A stretch of DNA of 64,000 bases from Clostridium sp. CAG:557 (GTDB lineage: Bacteria; Bacillota; Clostridia; Oscillospirales; Acutalibacteraceae). A program made the position numbers and the translations under genes. The stretch lies in assembly GCA_000435275.1 (NCBI GenBank), contig FR883883.1:48162-112161 (forward strand), given 5' to 3'. Of this stretch, positions 26,814 to 36,932 are shown piece by piece. Below the pieces are notes generated by a model, which did no database searches, was not told where the DNA came from, and saw nothing but the letters and a program-made list of their open reading frames with translations. Numbering within the stretch: the first letter of the stretch is position 1; each line of letters begins with the position of its first letter.

Positions 26814-27854
26814 CTAAGCATTTTCTAATGCCATTTTCACATCTGCTCTAAAATTGTCCATATCTTTATCATAAAATTTCCACCAGTGCATAACATCACC
26901 GTGATTACTTGCAACCCCCAAGTCATGCCCTTCACAGTGACAAATAATATCTTTTTCGGTCAAATTAAACTGCTTGCACAACAATACACACAACTTAACA
27001 GCATTTTCATAAGCTTTTTCAAAATATTCACGTGTAGCTTCGATATCGATAGAAGCAATTTCAGAATAATCTTCAGTATAAGTTATCCCCACAGGCTCAC
27101 AGATTTCGAAACTTACATGAGTATTGTTGGCTTTTCCGCCGCAGTGCCAACCTCTGTGGTTCCAAGGTAAATATTGATAGACATTTTTATCGTCCAAAAA
27201 AGCATGAACGCAGACTTCTCTACCAGTTTCTCCTTTTTGGTATGATTTATTCCAAGGCACATACCAAAAATCTGCCATACATCCTGGAGTAGCAGTGGAA
27301 TGTACCATTATTCCTTTAACATCAATTGTGTCACCCCCGCTGAAGCAATCGTTTCTTGTCATAAATTTTGTTATAATATTTAAATCATTATCTTCTAAAA
27401 TATCTTTTTTAAAAATAGCCAGCCCCTTATATTTTTCGTCCGCAATAATATCTTCAAACATTGGTAACTCTACGAATTCTTTAATTGTTTCAGCTATTTT
27501 TGAATCTGCTGGTACCGAAACATCGAGCAAGCTCTCAATAATTTTAACCGTATTTTCATTATCAGCTTGGTGCAAATTGTCTTTATCAAAAATTGATTTA
27601 ATAATTCTTATAGCACTTTCATTGTTTTCATCAAAGGCTTTTTTCAAAATTTCTTCGAATGCCTCTAATTTTTCGTTGACAGCGTTTTCAGTTTCATTGT
27701 TTAATTTTTCGTCAGATAGGCTAAGAATGTCTTTGTCTTCCGCTAATTTCTCATTAGGTAAATCTGAGTCACCTGTAGCAAAAGTATTCACTGGAGCTGA
27801 TAATATTGATGTTGCACAAAGGATTATCGACAAGAATTTTTTAAAACTGTTCAT
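26814..27854 (-). CDS. Secreted N-acetylmuramoyl-L-alanine amidase (Amidase_2)
   Basis: 346 residues with GGGGAGGG before the ATG. Signal peptide (FLSIILCATSILSAPVNTFA), then an acidic helical region (~30-160), then an amidase_2/PGRP-type domain: IMVHSTATPG, HAFLDDKNVYQYLPWNHRGWHCGG, SFEICEP, ICHCEGHDLGVASNHGDVMHWW, giving the His/His/Cys-or-Asp Zn site. Cuts the bond between MurNAc and the stem peptide. Such genes occur both as phage lysins and as sporulation or growth hydrolases; the signal peptide and the tRNA synthetase neighbour argue for a chromosomal role. Confidence 0.85.
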   Translation of the reverse strand: MNSFKKFLSIILCATSILSAPVNTFATGDSDLPNEKLAEDKDILSLSDEKLNNETENAVNEKLEAFEEILKKAFDENNESAIRIIKSIFDKDNLHQADNENTVKIIESLLDVSVPADSKIAETIKEFVELPMFEDIIADEKYKGLAIFKKDILEDNDLNIITKFMTRNDCFSGGDTIDVKGIMVHSTATPGCMADFWYVPWNKSYQKGETGREVCVHAFLDDKNVYQYLPWNHRGWHCGGKANNTHVSFEICEPVGITYTEDYSEIASIDIEATREYFEKAYENAVKLCVLLCKQFNLTEKDIICHCEGHDLGVASNHGDVMHWWKFYDKDMDNFRADVKMALENA

Positions 27855-27874
27855 TTTAAATGCCCTCCCCAAAA

Positions 27875-29581
27875 TTAATTATTATAAAAATTATTAATAA
27901 ATTTATAAACTTCGTCACAAGTCATAATTTTTGATTCTCTGTTATGCCTTGTAATGACTTCGACCTGGTTATTTTCAACGTTACGCTTACTCAAAACAAT
28001 TCTTATTGGAATGCCTAGTAAATCTGCATCTGCAAATTGAGCGCCAGCAGATAAATTTCTGTCATCGAATAAGACCTCATATTGGTTTTTCAAACTATTA
28101 TAAAATTCAAAAGCTTTTTCTTTAACTTCGTTTTTGTTAAAATTGAGAACACAGATTTGCACTTGCCACGGCGCTATATTTTTATTCCAAATAGGGCCAA
28201 AATCGTCATGAGAAGCTTCGACTAACCCGGCTATAAGTCGACCTATTCCGATGCCATAGCAACCCATAATAGGTGTTTTTTGAATGCCGTCTTTATCCAC
28301 GTATTTCATATTCATGCTCTCTGTATATTTGCTGCCGAGTTTAAAAATATTGCCCATTTCTATACCGCGTGTAACTTTTAATGGCTTTCCACAGAATGGA
28401 CATTTTTGGCCTTCTTTTACTTTTGAAATATCGTCAAATTTTATTTTTTGACCTAAGTCTCTAGAAAAGTTAAAATTTTTAATATGGTAATCCAATTTAT
28501 TTGCACCAACAACTATGTTGACTGCGTTTTCTAAAGATTTATCAAAAACGGTATGAAATTCATTTAAAATTTTATCATCTGGACCGATAAATCCTTGAAT
28601 CAAATTGTAAGCTTTTAAATCGGTTAATGCGCTGACTTCTGATTTTATAAGATTTCTTAATTTTGCTTCGTTAACCTGTAAATCGCCGCGAATAAAAACG
28701 ATAACAGGAGCCTTAAGTTCCTCCGCATAATATACAACTGCTTTTACGGTTTTGTCTTCATTAATTTCGAGAAGCTCGGCTAAATCTGTAATAGTTTTAA
28801 TGTTTGGTGTGAATACCAGTTCAGCTTTTTCATTTGTTGAGGAATTGTGCTCATTGCAGTCAATTTTTGCTGTAGCGACTTCCATATTAGCTTTATAGCC
28901 GCACTCATCGCATATAACTATGGAATCTTCTCCTGCATCGGACAAAAGCATAAATTCATGCGCGCCAGTGCCGCCCATCATTCCTGTGTCAGAATAAATT
29001 GAAACTACATTCAGACCAATTCGTCCAAAAATTCGCTCGTAGGCTTTATGAACCTCATTGTAATATTTATCCAAATCTTCTATAGATGTATGAAATGAAT
29101 AAGCATCTTTCATAGTAAATTCTCTGACTCGGATTAGTCCACCGCGAGCTCTAGGTTCATCGCGAAACTTTGTCTGAATTTGATATATCATAAATGGATA
29201 ATTAAGATACGACTTTGCTTCTGACTTAGCCAAATTAACGGCAGCCTCTTCGTGTGTCATAGAAAGAACCATGTCTCTATCAACACGGTCTTTAAAGCGC
29301 AGAAGCTCGCTTCCAACACTTTCAAAACGACCAGACTCTTTCCATAATTCCGCAGGAACTACCACTGGCAAAATTACTTCCTGTCCTCCGATTTTGTCCA
29401 TTTCTTCACGAATAATCTTTTCTATTTTTCTCTGAACCCTAACGCAAGGTGTCATCAAAGAGTAAATTCCGCTTCCAACTGGCCGAATATATCCGCCTCG
29501 CAGCAAAAATACATGACTTATTAATGTTGCTTCAGCGGGTTTTGCTCTTAGCCGTTCGCCAAACAATTTGCTCATTAACAT
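27875..29581 (-). CDS. proS: Prolyl-tRNA synthetase, bacterial type
   Basis: Charges tRNA-Pro. 568 residues, the size of the bacterial (INS-containing) type. Class II motifs: TLISHVFLLRGGYIRPVGSGIYSLMTP, the motif 2 region FRDEPRARGGLIRVREFTMKD, split here as FRDEPRARGG and VREFTMKDAYSF, and motif 3 GCYGIGIGRL. The insertion editing domain (~220-395) contains the conserved KTVKAVVYYA and FIRGDLQVNEAKL blocks, which clear Ala-tRNA-Pro. ATG at 29581 has GGAGA upstream; spacing is long, so the start is not certain. Confidence 0.95.
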   Translation of the reverse strand: MLMSKLFGERLRAKPAEATLISHVFLLRGGYIRPVGSGIYSLMTPCVRVQRKIEKIIREEMDKIGGQEVILPVVVPAELWKESGRFESVGSELLRFKDRVDRDMVLSMTHEEAAVNLAKSEAKSYLNYPFMIYQIQTKFRDEPRARGGLIRVREFTMKDAYSFHTSIEDLDKYYNEVHKAYERIFGRIGLNVVSIYSDTGMMGGTGAHEFMLLSDAGEDSIVICDECGYKANMEVATAKIDCNEHNSSTNEKAELVFTPNIKTITDLAELLEINEDKTVKAVVYYAEELKAPVIVFIRGDLQVNEAKLRNLIKSEVSALTDLKAYNLIQGFIGPDDKILNEFHTVFDKSLENAVNIVVGANKLDYHIKNFNFSRDLGQKIKFDDISKVKEGQKCPFCGKPLKVTRGIEMGNIFKLGSKYTESMNMKYVDKDGIQKTPIMGCYGIGIGRLIAGLVEASHDDFGPIWNKNIAPWQVQICVLNFNKNEVKEKAFEFYNSLKNQYEVLFDDRNLSAGAQFADADLLGIPIRIVLSKRNVENNQVEVITRHNRESKIMTCDEVYKFINNFYNN

Positions 29582-29672
29582 AGTAAAAAATATCTCCATT
29601 TCATAACTAATTAACTTCAATTTTACCACTTTTCTGAAGTTATTTCAAGCGCACGGCTCCGTTATTAAGAAC

Positions 29673-29701
29673 TTGACACTTTGTAAAAGTTGATATAAAA
29701 T
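29673..29701 (+). promoter_or_regulatory. Promoter of the rhamnose/glycosyltransferase operon
   Basis: TTGACA at 29673-29678, 17-base spacer, TAAAAT at 29696-29701, 34 bases before the first start codon. Confidence 0.75.
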
Positions 29702-29734
29702 TTTATGTAAAATATGTTATGAAAAGAGAGTTAA

Positions 29735-30514
29735 ATGAAAAAAATATCGATTTGTATCGTTACTTACAACAATGAAAATAATATTTTGAATGTGCTAGAA
29801 TGTATTTATAAGCATTCCAAAAACTTTGAACTGGAAACGTTTGTTGTTGATAGTAATTCTTCTGATGAAACAGTAGCACTTGTTAAAAAGAATTTTCCTC
29901 AAGTTAATTTAATTGTTTTGCCTAAGAATAGAGGTTTTGGCTACGGACATAATCAGGTTTTAAACACAATAAATTCAGATTTTCATGTAATTTTAAACCC
30001 GGATATTACGTTTGATACAAATATTTTCGATGAACTTTCATCATATCTAAAAAATAATTCAGATGTTGCAATGGTTGTTCCTCAAATTTTAAATTCTGAT
30101 GGGTCAATTCAGGATTTACCTCGATGTGCGCCTAAATTTAAGTATTTAATCAGCGGCAGACTTGAACGTTTTTGCAGGCTTTTTAAACTTTGGCGCGATG
30201 AATACACCTGCAAAGGCAAAAATTTTGACAAACCCACAGAAATAGATTTTTGCAGCGGCTGTTTTATTATGATTAGAACTGATATTTTCAAAAAATTAAA
30301 CGGTTTCGACGAGCGTTTTTTTATGTACTTTGAGGACGCAGACTTAACTCGTCGTGCACAAAATTATGGAAAAACTGTGCTTAATCCAAACTTCTGCGCC
30401 ACTCACACATGGGAACGAACCAGTTCTAAAAAATTTAAATATCTGTGTATTCATATTAATTCTATGATAAAATATTTTAAAAAATGGCACAAAAAAGGAG
30501 AATCTAATTCATGA
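29735..30514 (+). CDS. GT2 glycosyltransferase, rhamnosyltransferase-like
   Basis: 259 residues. Begins ISICIVTYNNENNILNVLEC, with NRGFGYGHN, the DXD-like LNPDITFD, and FFMYFEDADLTRRA near the C-terminus, which is the WbbL/RgpF-type rhamnosyltransferase pattern. First gene of the cluster with the four dTDP-rhamnose genes, so it probably transfers rhamnose to a lipid-linked or wall polysaccharide. Its last 4 bases overlap rfbA. Confidence 0.85.
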   Translation: MKKISICIVTYNNENNILNVLECIYKHSKNFELETFVVDSNSSDETVALVKKNFPQVNLIVLPKNRGFGYGHNQVLNTINSDFHVILNPDITFDTNIFDELSSYLKNNSDVAMVVPQILNSDGSIQDLPRCAPKFKYLISGRLERFCRLFKLWRDEYTCKGKNFDKPTEIDFCSGCFIMIRTDIFKKLNGFDERFFMYFEDADLTRRAQNYGKTVLNPNFCATHTWERTSSKKFKYLCIHINSMIKYFKKWHKKGESNS

Positions 30515-31386
30515 AAGGAATTATTTTGGCCGGCGGGGCTGGAACTCGACTTTATCCATCAACTTTGGCAGTTTCGAAGCAATTACTAACGGTGTACGAC
30601 AAGCCCATGATTTATTATCCACTGTCTACATTGCTTTTGTCACAAATTCGCGAAATCCTTATAATTTCAACAGAGCGCGATTTGCCGCTATATAAAGAAC
30701 TTTTAGGTGATGGTTCTCAACTTGGTGTACATTTTGAGTATGCCTTGCAAAAAGAGCCACGTGGGCTAGCGGAAGCTTTCATTTTGGGAGAAAACTTTAT
30801 TGGAAATGATAATGTTTGTCTTATTCTCGGCGACAATATTTTCTATGGATACAGCTTTAGTGAACGTTTAAAAAATGTTACTTCTCGTAAGGACGGTGCC
30901 ACAATTTTTGGGTATCACGTAAGTAATCCGAGCGACTTCGGTGTGGTTGAATTTGATAATAAAGGAAATGTTCTATCTATCGAGGAAAAACCCAAAAGCC
31001 CTAAGTCTAATTATGCTATTCCAGGGCTATATTTTTATGATAAAAATGTAGTGGAAATTGCCAAAAACGTTAAGCCATCAGCCAGAGGCGAACTTGAAAT
31101 TACTTCTATAAATAATGAATACTTGAAGCAAAAAAAATTGAAAGTTGAACTTTTTGGCAGAGGAATGGCGTGGTTGGACAGTGGAACGCATCGCGCAATG
31201 CTGGCTGCGGCCAATTTTGTGGAAGCAGTGCAAACTCGACAAGGTTTATACATAGCCTGTGTGGAAGAAATTGCCTACAGAAATGGCTTTATAAACAAAG
31301 AAAATTTAATCGAGTTAGCTGAACGTTTAAAAAAGACAGAATATGGACAATACCTTTATAAAGTAGCTGCTGAAACCATTATTTAA
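30511..31386 (+). CDS. rfbA: Glucose-1-phosphate thymidylyltransferase
   Basis: First step of dTDP-L-rhamnose synthesis: glucose-1-phosphate plus dTTP to dTDP-glucose. 291 residues. Motifs GGAGTRLYPST, KPMIYYPLSTLLL, DNIFYG, EEKPKSPKSNYA, and AWLDSGTHRAM. Start overlaps the previous gene (ATGA). Confidence 0.96.
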   Translation: MKGIILAGGAGTRLYPSTLAVSKQLLTVYDKPMIYYPLSTLLLSQIREILIISTERDLPLYKELLGDGSQLGVHFEYALQKEPRGLAEAFILGENFIGNDNVCLILGDNIFYGYSFSERLKNVTSRKDGATIFGYHVSNPSDFGVVEFDNKGNVLSIEEKPKSPKSNYAIPGLYFYDKNVVEIAKNVKPSARGELEITSINNEYLKQKKLKVELFGRGMAWLDSGTHRAMLAAANFVEAVQTRQGLYIACVEEIAYRNGFINKENLIELAERLKKTEYGQYLYKVAAETII

Positions 31387-31443
31387 CAGGATTAACTTCT
31401 AATATTTTATTTTTTAATTGTCAACATAACTGGAGGAATTTTT

Positions 31444-32337
31444 TTGAAAGTACTTATAACTGGAGCAAAAGGCCAGCTCGGAAATGAATTGGCTTCTATT
31501 TTAAAAAATGAAGCCAGTGAAATCGGTGCAATCGATCAAAAATATAATGCTTGTGAAGTTATAACAGCGGACGTTGACATGCTGGACATCACGGACGTAG
31601 AAAGTGTAAATTGTTTTTTAGAAAAAAAACGTCCAGATATAGTAATAAATTGTGCTGCAATGACGAATGTTGACGGGTGTGAGACAAATGTTGAGCTGGC
31701 AATGAAAGTAAATGCACTCGGACCATTAAATTTAGCGAGAGCTTGTAAAAAAATTAATGCTAAACTTGTTCACATTTCTACAGATTATGTCTTTTCCGGA
31801 AATGGCAAAAGTCCATATCGCGAGTGGGATATTTGTGCGCCAGACAGCATTTACGGAAAGTCGAAACTGCTTGGCGAGCAATATGTTCGCGAGCAAACCG
31901 ATAAATATTTTATAATTCGAACAGCTTGGCTTTATGGATACGTCGGCAAAAATTTCGTCAAAACGATATTAAATTTGGCCAAAGAAAAAAGTCAAATCAA
32001 GGTAGTCAATGATCAATTTGGAAATCCTACCAACGCAAATGATTTAGCTCATCACATTTTGAAAATTGCAATAACCGATAATTACGGAATCTATCACTGT
32101 ACAGGCTCTGGAGAAGCATCTTGGTTCGATTTTGCCTCTTTAATCGTTAAGTACGCGCGACTTGAATGTCAAGTTGCGCCGTGTTTAACAGATGAATTCC
32201 CCAGAAAAGCAAAGCGCCCACATTATTCGGCACTTGATAATTTAATGCTGCGATGTACCGTTGGCAACGAAATGCGACCCTGGCAAGATGCGCTTTCTGT
32301 ATATATAAATAAGCTAAAAAAGGAGAATGCATTATGA
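31444..32337 (+). CDS. rfbD: dTDP-4-dehydrorhamnose reductase
   Basis: Last step of dTDP-L-rhamnose synthesis (NAD(P)H reduction). 297 residues. TGAKGQLGNEL cofactor site, STDYVFSG, and YGKSKLLGE with the Tyr-Lys pair. TTG start with GGAGGA upstream. Overlaps rfbB by 4 bases. Confidence 0.95.
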   Translation: MKVLITGAKGQLGNELASILKNEASEIGAIDQKYNACEVITADVDMLDITDVESVNCFLEKKRPDIVINCAAMTNVDGCETNVELAMKVNALGPLNLARACKKINAKLVHISTDYVFSGNGKSPYREWDICAPDSIYGKSKLLGEQYVREQTDKYFIIRTAWLYGYVGKNFVKTILNLAKEKSQIKVVNDQFGNPTNANDLAHHILKIAITDNYGIYHCTGSGEASWFDFASLIVKYARLECQVAPCLTDEFPRKAKRPHYSALDNLMLRCTVGNEMRPWQDALSVYINKLKKENAL

Positions 32338-33392
32338 AAACTTACTTGGTAACCGGCGGCGCAGGCTTTATTGGTTCAAATTTCATTCATTATATGCTAA
32401 AAAAATACGAAAAAATCAAAATTATAAATGTAGACAAACTTACTTACGCTGGGAATCTCGAAAATTTGAAAGATATCGAAAGCTGTCCAAATTATGAATT
32501 TATTCACGCAGATATTTGTGACAAAAATGCTATTGAAAATATATTTGAAAAAAATAAAATCGATTATGTTGTAAACTTTGCGGCGGAAAGTCATGTCGAC
32601 AGAAGCATCGCAAATCCAGAAATTTTTGTAAAAACAAATATCGAGGGCACAGTCAATTTATTAAATGTAGCGAAAAAATTTTGGACAATCAGCGAAGATA
32701 CCTATACTGACGGGTGTAAATTTTTGCAGGTCTCTACCGATGAAGTTTATGGTTCTTTAGGCAAAACAGGTTATTTTATGGAAAATACTCCACTTTGCCC
32801 GCATAGTCCTTATTCCTCCAGCAAGGCCGGTGCGGATTTGATAGTTATGGCGTACTTCGATACATATAAATTTCCAATCAATATAACCCGTTGTTCAAAT
32901 AATTACGGGCCGTATCAATTTCCAGAAAAATTAATTCCTCTTATGATAAATAATGCGATTAATCACAAAGATTTGCCGGTATACGGCGATGGAATGAACG
33001 TGCGTGACTGGCTTTATGTTGAGGACCATTGTAAAGCTATTGATATGGTCATAAATGGTGGAAAATTTGGTGAAGTTTATAATGTTGGTGGACATAATGA
33101 ACGGACGAATATAACCATAGTTAAGACGATTTTAGAGTACACTAAAGACTGTGTGGATGATTCTGTAAGCGAAAGTCTGATTAAATACGTAAAAGACCGA
33201 AAAGGACACGACAAACGCTACGGAATTGCACCTGATAAAATTCGAAAAGATTTGGGCTGGACGCCGGAAACCAGCTTTGAAGTAGGCATAAAAAAAACTA
33301 TTGAATGGTATTTAAGCAATAAATCTTGGATGGAAAACATCACTAACGGACAATACAAAGAATATTACAAGAAAATGTACGGAGATAATTAA
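32334..33392 (+). CDS. rfbB: dTDP-glucose 4,6-dehydratase
   Basis: Second step of the pathway. 352 residues, extended SDR. NAD site GGAGFIGSNF, STDEVYGSLG, YSSSKAGADLIV with the Tyr-Lys pair, NNYGPYQFPEKLIPLMI substrate block, split here as NNYGPYQFPEK and LIPLMI. Start and stop overlap its neighbours, as in a tightly coupled operon. Confidence 0.96.
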   Translation: MKTYLVTGGAGFIGSNFIHYMLKKYEKIKIINVDKLTYAGNLENLKDIESCPNYEFIHADICDKNAIENIFEKNKIDYVVNFAAESHVDRSIANPEIFVKTNIEGTVNLLNVAKKFWTISEDTYTDGCKFLQVSTDEVYGSLGKTGYFMENTPLCPHSPYSSSKAGADLIVMAYFDTYKFPINITRCSNNYGPYQFPEKLIPLMINNAINHKDLPVYGDGMNVRDWLYVEDHCKAIDMVINGGKFGEVYNVGGHNERTNITIVKTILEYTKDCVDDSVSESLIKYVKDRKGHDKRYGIAPDKIRKDLGWTPETSFEVGIKKTIEWYLSNKSWMENITNGQYKEYYKKMYGDN

Positions 33393-33393
33393 T

Positions 33394-34374
33394 ATGAGCA
33401 AAGTATCTGTTGCACTTGCCACATTTAACGGTGAAAAGTATATTGCAAAACAACTACACTCACTTCTTTTTCAAAGAAGGACTATCGATGAGGTTATTAT
33501 AGTAGACGACGCTTCAACGGACAAAACTGCAGATATTATCAGAGATTTTATCGAAAAAAATCAACTTTTAAATTGGCACATTTATATTAATGAAAAAAAT
33601 ATCGGCTTTTTAAAAAATTTTAAAAGCGCCATAGAAAAAACTACCGGAGATGTCATTTTTCTCTGTGACCAAGACGACATTTGGTGCAAAACTAAAGTGG
33701 ATTCCATGTTGAACCGGTTTGAGTCCGACGAGCGCATAAAAGCAATCTATTCTGGCTTTAAAATTATTGATGAAACCGATAATGTTATTAATTCAAGGCA
33801 AAAAATGCTGCATTCTAACAATAATCTGATTAAGTTTCGCGTGGAGCCTTTTGAAACCGTAAAAATAGACCTTTCAACCATATGTAAATATAATATTTCT
33901 CCGGGTTGTACGCTTGCTTTCACGCGCGAAGTCAAGGATATTTATCTTGAAAAAACAAAAAGTATATGTGTCCATGACTGGGAAATTGCATTAATTGCCG
34001 CGTTTTTAGACGGACTTTACTTTTTTAACACACCGCTTACGCATTATCGCATACATTCTGGTAACACAATTGGACTTTCTGAACTTGCCCAAAAATCTGA
34101 TAAACGTAAGCTTGCCATGTATGATTTAAGATTAAAAAAAGCTCAAAAAATAAAGGATTATATCAAATCGATGGACGTTTATTACTATTTGCTGTCTGAT
34201 GATAAAGTAAAAATTTTAACCAATAGTACAAATTTTGCCGAAAAACGGTTAAATGCATTATTAGAAAAAAAATTTTGCAAAATTTTTGAACTTTATAAGG
34301 ACTTTGACATTTATACAAAATCTGTGACTTTGAAAGGGCGCTTGGCAGACATTTTTTGCGTATTAAAAAAGTAA
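33394..34374 (+). CDS. GT2 family glycosyltransferase
   Basis: 326 residues. VSVALATFNGEKYIAKQL, the DDASTDKT motif, and the DXD in LCDQDDIWCKTK mark the GT2 family; the pattern LCDQDDIW is frequent in rhamnosyltransferases. 2 bases after rfbB. Acceptor and donor not determinable; dTDP-rhamnose is the likely donor from context. Confidence 0.85.
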   Translation: MSKVSVALATFNGEKYIAKQLHSLLFQRRTIDEVIIVDDASTDKTADIIRDFIEKNQLLNWHIYINEKNIGFLKNFKSAIEKTTGDVIFLCDQDDIWCKTKVDSMLNRFESDERIKAIYSGFKIIDETDNVINSRQKMLHSNNNLIKFRVEPFETVKIDLSTICKYNISPGCTLAFTREVKDIYLEKTKSICVHDWEIALIAAFLDGLYFFNTPLTHYRIHSGNTIGLSELAQKSDKRKLAMYDLRLKKAQKIKDYIKSMDVYYYLLSDDKVKILTNSTNFAEKRLNALLEKKFCKIFELYKDFDIYTKSVTLKGRLADIFCVLKK

Positions 34375-34390
34375 GGGGTAGTTTAAGCTT

Positions 34391-34954
34391 ATGGGCAAAT
34401 TTAATTTTATAAAAACAGAAATCGATGGTATGTTTATAATTGAGCCAACTGTTTTTGGCGACGACCGTGGTTATTTTTTAGAAACTTATCATTATAATGA
34501 ATTTAAAACTGCGGGCATTGATGTGAAATTCGTTCAGGACAACCAGTCAAAATCTAAAAGAGGCGTGCTTCGTGGCCTGCATTTTCAGACAAAAAGACCT
34601 CAAGGCAAACTCGTTAGGGTAATAAAAGGTGAAGTTTTCGATGTTGGTGTAGACTTACGAAAAAACAGCAAGACTTTCGGTAAGTGGGTTGGCGCAACTT
34701 TGAGTGCAGAAAACAAGCGCCAATTATATATTCCGGCTGGATTTGCACATGGCTTTTTGGTGATTTCTGATGAAGCTGAGTTTATTTACAAATGTACTGA
34801 TTTTTACGACCCGGAAAACGAAGGTGGAATAATATATAATGACCCGGATATTAACATAAAATGGCCAATTTTTGATGATATGAATATTCTTCTTTCGAAA
34901 AAAGACAGTGTTCTGCCGTCATTCCAAGAATTTTTAAAATCCAAAGGTGTTTAA
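34391..34954 (+). CDS. rfbC: dTDP-4-dehydrorhamnose 3,5-epimerase
   Basis: Third step of the pathway. 187 residues. NQSKSKRGVLRGLHFQ, GEVFDVGVDLRKNS, IPAGFAHGFLVIS, and YKCTDFYDP carry the conserved His and Tyr. Completes the four-enzyme set in this operon. Confidence 0.96.
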   Translation: MGKFNFIKTEIDGMFIIEPTVFGDDRGYFLETYHYNEFKTAGIDVKFVQDNQSKSKRGVLRGLHFQTKRPQGKLVRVIKGEVFDVGVDLRKNSKTFGKWVGATLSAENKRQLYIPAGFAHGFLVISDEAEFIYKCTDFYDPENEGGIIYNDPDINIKWPIFDDMNILLSKKDSVLPSFQEFLKSKGV

Positions 34955-34957
34955 AAT

Positions 34958-35653
34958 ATGGGAATCTCTGTTGCTATGGCCGTTTATAATGGTGAAAAAT
35001 ATATTGAAGAACAAATTTTATCTATTTTAAAACAACTTAAGTGTAATGATGAATTGGTAATTTCTTACGACAAAAGCACTGATGGTACTTACCGTATCAT
35101 TTCTGACCTTGCAGTTCGCGACAGTCGAATTAAAATTTTTTCGGGGCCGTCGCTTGGTGTGGTCAAAAATTTTGAAAATGCTCTGCGGAATTGCAAAAAC
35201 GACTATATATTTTTAAGTGACCAAGATGACATTTGGCTTGATGGTAAAATTCATAATGTTATTAAAACTTTTAAAAGCACTCACGCAGATTTAATTTTGC
35301 ATGATTGCATAGTTATCGATGAAAAAAATAAAGTGATACATTCGTCGTTTTTTAAATGGAGACACTGTCGCCGAGGTTTTTTGCACAATGTTATAAAAAA
35401 TTCTTATATAGGTTGCTGCATGGCAGTCAAACGTGATTTTTTAACGAAAGTTCTGCCGTTTCCAGAAAATATTCCTATGCACGATCAATGGATGGGCTTA
35501 ATAGCTGAGAAAAAAGGTTCTGTAGCGTTTTTAAATACACCGTTGATTAAGTATAGACGGCATTCTGGCAATGTAAGTAGCCTTCATCACTCAAGGATTT
35601 CTTATATGGTTAAGTTTAGAGCAAATTTAATTTCGGCCTTATTAAGTAAATAG
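34958..35653 (+). CDS. GT2 family glycosyltransferase, short
   Basis: 231 residues. SVAMAVYNGEKYIEEQI, SYDKSTDGTYR, and LSDQDDIWLDGK, the same LSDQDDIW pattern as the GT2 gene two places upstream; the two are probably paralogues, this one shorter at the C-terminus. Last gene of the operon, 3 bases after rfbC. Confidence 0.85.
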   Translation: MGISVAMAVYNGEKYIEEQILSILKQLKCNDELVISYDKSTDGTYRIISDLAVRDSRIKIFSGPSLGVVKNFENALRNCKNDYIFLSDQDDIWLDGKIHNVIKTFKSTHADLILHDCIVIDEKNKVIHSSFFKWRHCRRGFLHNVIKNSYIGCCMAVKRDFLTKVLPFPENIPMHDQWMGLIAEKKGSVAFLNTPLIKYRRHSGNVSSLHHSRISYMVKFRANLISALLSK

Positions 35654-35738
35654 CAGTCGGAGATTAATATGACATCTTTTTCTTTAAGTTGCATAATTAT
35701 TAGCAGTGCTTAAATTTTTATAGAAGGGATTAACTTAA

Positions 35739-36932
35739 ATGAAAGTGTTTCTAAAAAAGTATAAATTGCTTCTAAAAATAGCAGTGGCAATTTCACTTGG
35801 ATTTTTAATCGGGACGTTTTTACCTTATGAAATCACTGAATTTTTTATTGCGGTCAATATAATCATAAGTAAGCTACTTAATTTTTCGATTCCTTTAATA
35901 ATAATAGCATTTGTTACAAAAGGCATAAGTTCGCTTGAATCCTCGGGAAAAATGTTGGGAATTGCTACTTGTATATCTTATGTATTCATGATTTGTGCGG
36001 CATTCTTTTCATATTTTACTTCTACAAATTTATTTCCTAATTTTTTAACTGATATTCCGAATAACATTTTTGAGTCCATATCTATGCCAACCGGATCGGT
36101 ATTTTCTCAGCTTTCTCAAATAAATGTTCCACCTATTATGGATGTTGTTCCAGCGTTGATTTTGGCCTTTATTTTGGGTATAGGGATTTCATCGATAAAA
36201 GGTATTTACATAAAAGAGATATTTAACGAGTTCCATGAAATTATCAATCTTATGGTTCAGAAATTGATTGTCCCGATTTTACCGGTGTATATTTTGGGGA
36301 TTTTTGCAAAAATGACCGCTTCAGGACAAGTCTTTAAAATTCTTTTAGTTTTTTCAAAAGTTTTTATTGTAATAATTGCACTTCATATAATTACCTTATT
36401 CGTTCAGTATTTTATTGCGGGTATTGTTGCTCAAAAAAATCCATTCAAACTGCTGAAAAATATTATTCCAGCATACCTTTCTGCAATCGCAACTCAGTCT
36501 TCCGTTGCCGTTATTCCAATAACTATCGACTGCTCTAAAAAAAATGGAGTATCGTCTAATATTGCAGATTTTGTTTTGCCATTGTGTTCCACTATACACC
36601 TTTCCGGTAGCGTGATTTCTATCACAGCATGCTCGGTGGCTGTAATGCTTGTGAGTGGAAAACCGATAGACTTTGCCTCTATGGTGCCGTTTATGATGAT
36701 TTTAGGAGTAATGATGGTTGCTGCGCCAGGAGTTCCTTGTGGAGCCATTTTGGCGGCGTCGGGTATTTTGCAATCAATTTTGGGATTTGACAGTTCTATG
36801 CTATCGTTAATTATCGCGCTACATGTTGCTCAAGATGGCTTTGGAACCGCATGCAATGTTTCTGGAGACGGATCTATCGCGGTTATTTTGGATACTTTGA
36901 GCCAAAAGGTTGCAAAAAATAAAAAAGTTTAA
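35739..36932 (+). CDS. Dicarboxylate/amino acid:cation symporter (DAACS family)
   Basis: 397 residues and about eight membrane segments with re-entrant loops. The HP1 signature reads AIATQSSVAVIPI, and TM7/HP2 has STIHLSGSV and NVSGDGSIAV, equivalent to the Na+ and substrate sites of GltP/SstT. It imports dicarboxylates or amino acids such as Glu, Asp, Ser or Thr with Na+ or H+; the exact substrate cannot be read. It stands alone, ending at a terminator. Confidence 0.9.
   Translation: MKVFLKKYKLLLKIAVAISLGFLIGTFLPYEITEFFIAVNIIISKLLNFSIPLIIIAFVTKGISSLESSGKMLGIATCISYVFMICAAFFSYFTSTNLFPNFLTDIPNNIFESISMPTGSVFSQLSQINVPPIMDVVPALILAFILGIGISSIKGIYIKEIFNEFHEIINLMVQKLIVPILPVYILGIFAKMTASGQVFKILLVFSKVFIVIIALHIITLFVQYFIAGIVAQKNPFKLLKNIIPAYLSAIATQSSVAVIPITIDCSKKNGVSSNIADFVLPLCSTIHLSGSVISITACSVAVMLVSGKPIDFASMVPFMMILGVMMVAAPGVPCGAILAASGILQSILGFDSSMLSLIIALHVAQDGFGTACNVSGDGSIAVILDTLSQKVAKNKKV

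Noticed and set aside
35669..35713. 14-codon frame MTSFSLSCIIISSA with a GGAG upstream, before the symporter
   Set aside because: Too short and without a regulatory pattern such as repeated codons plus attenuator hairpins.
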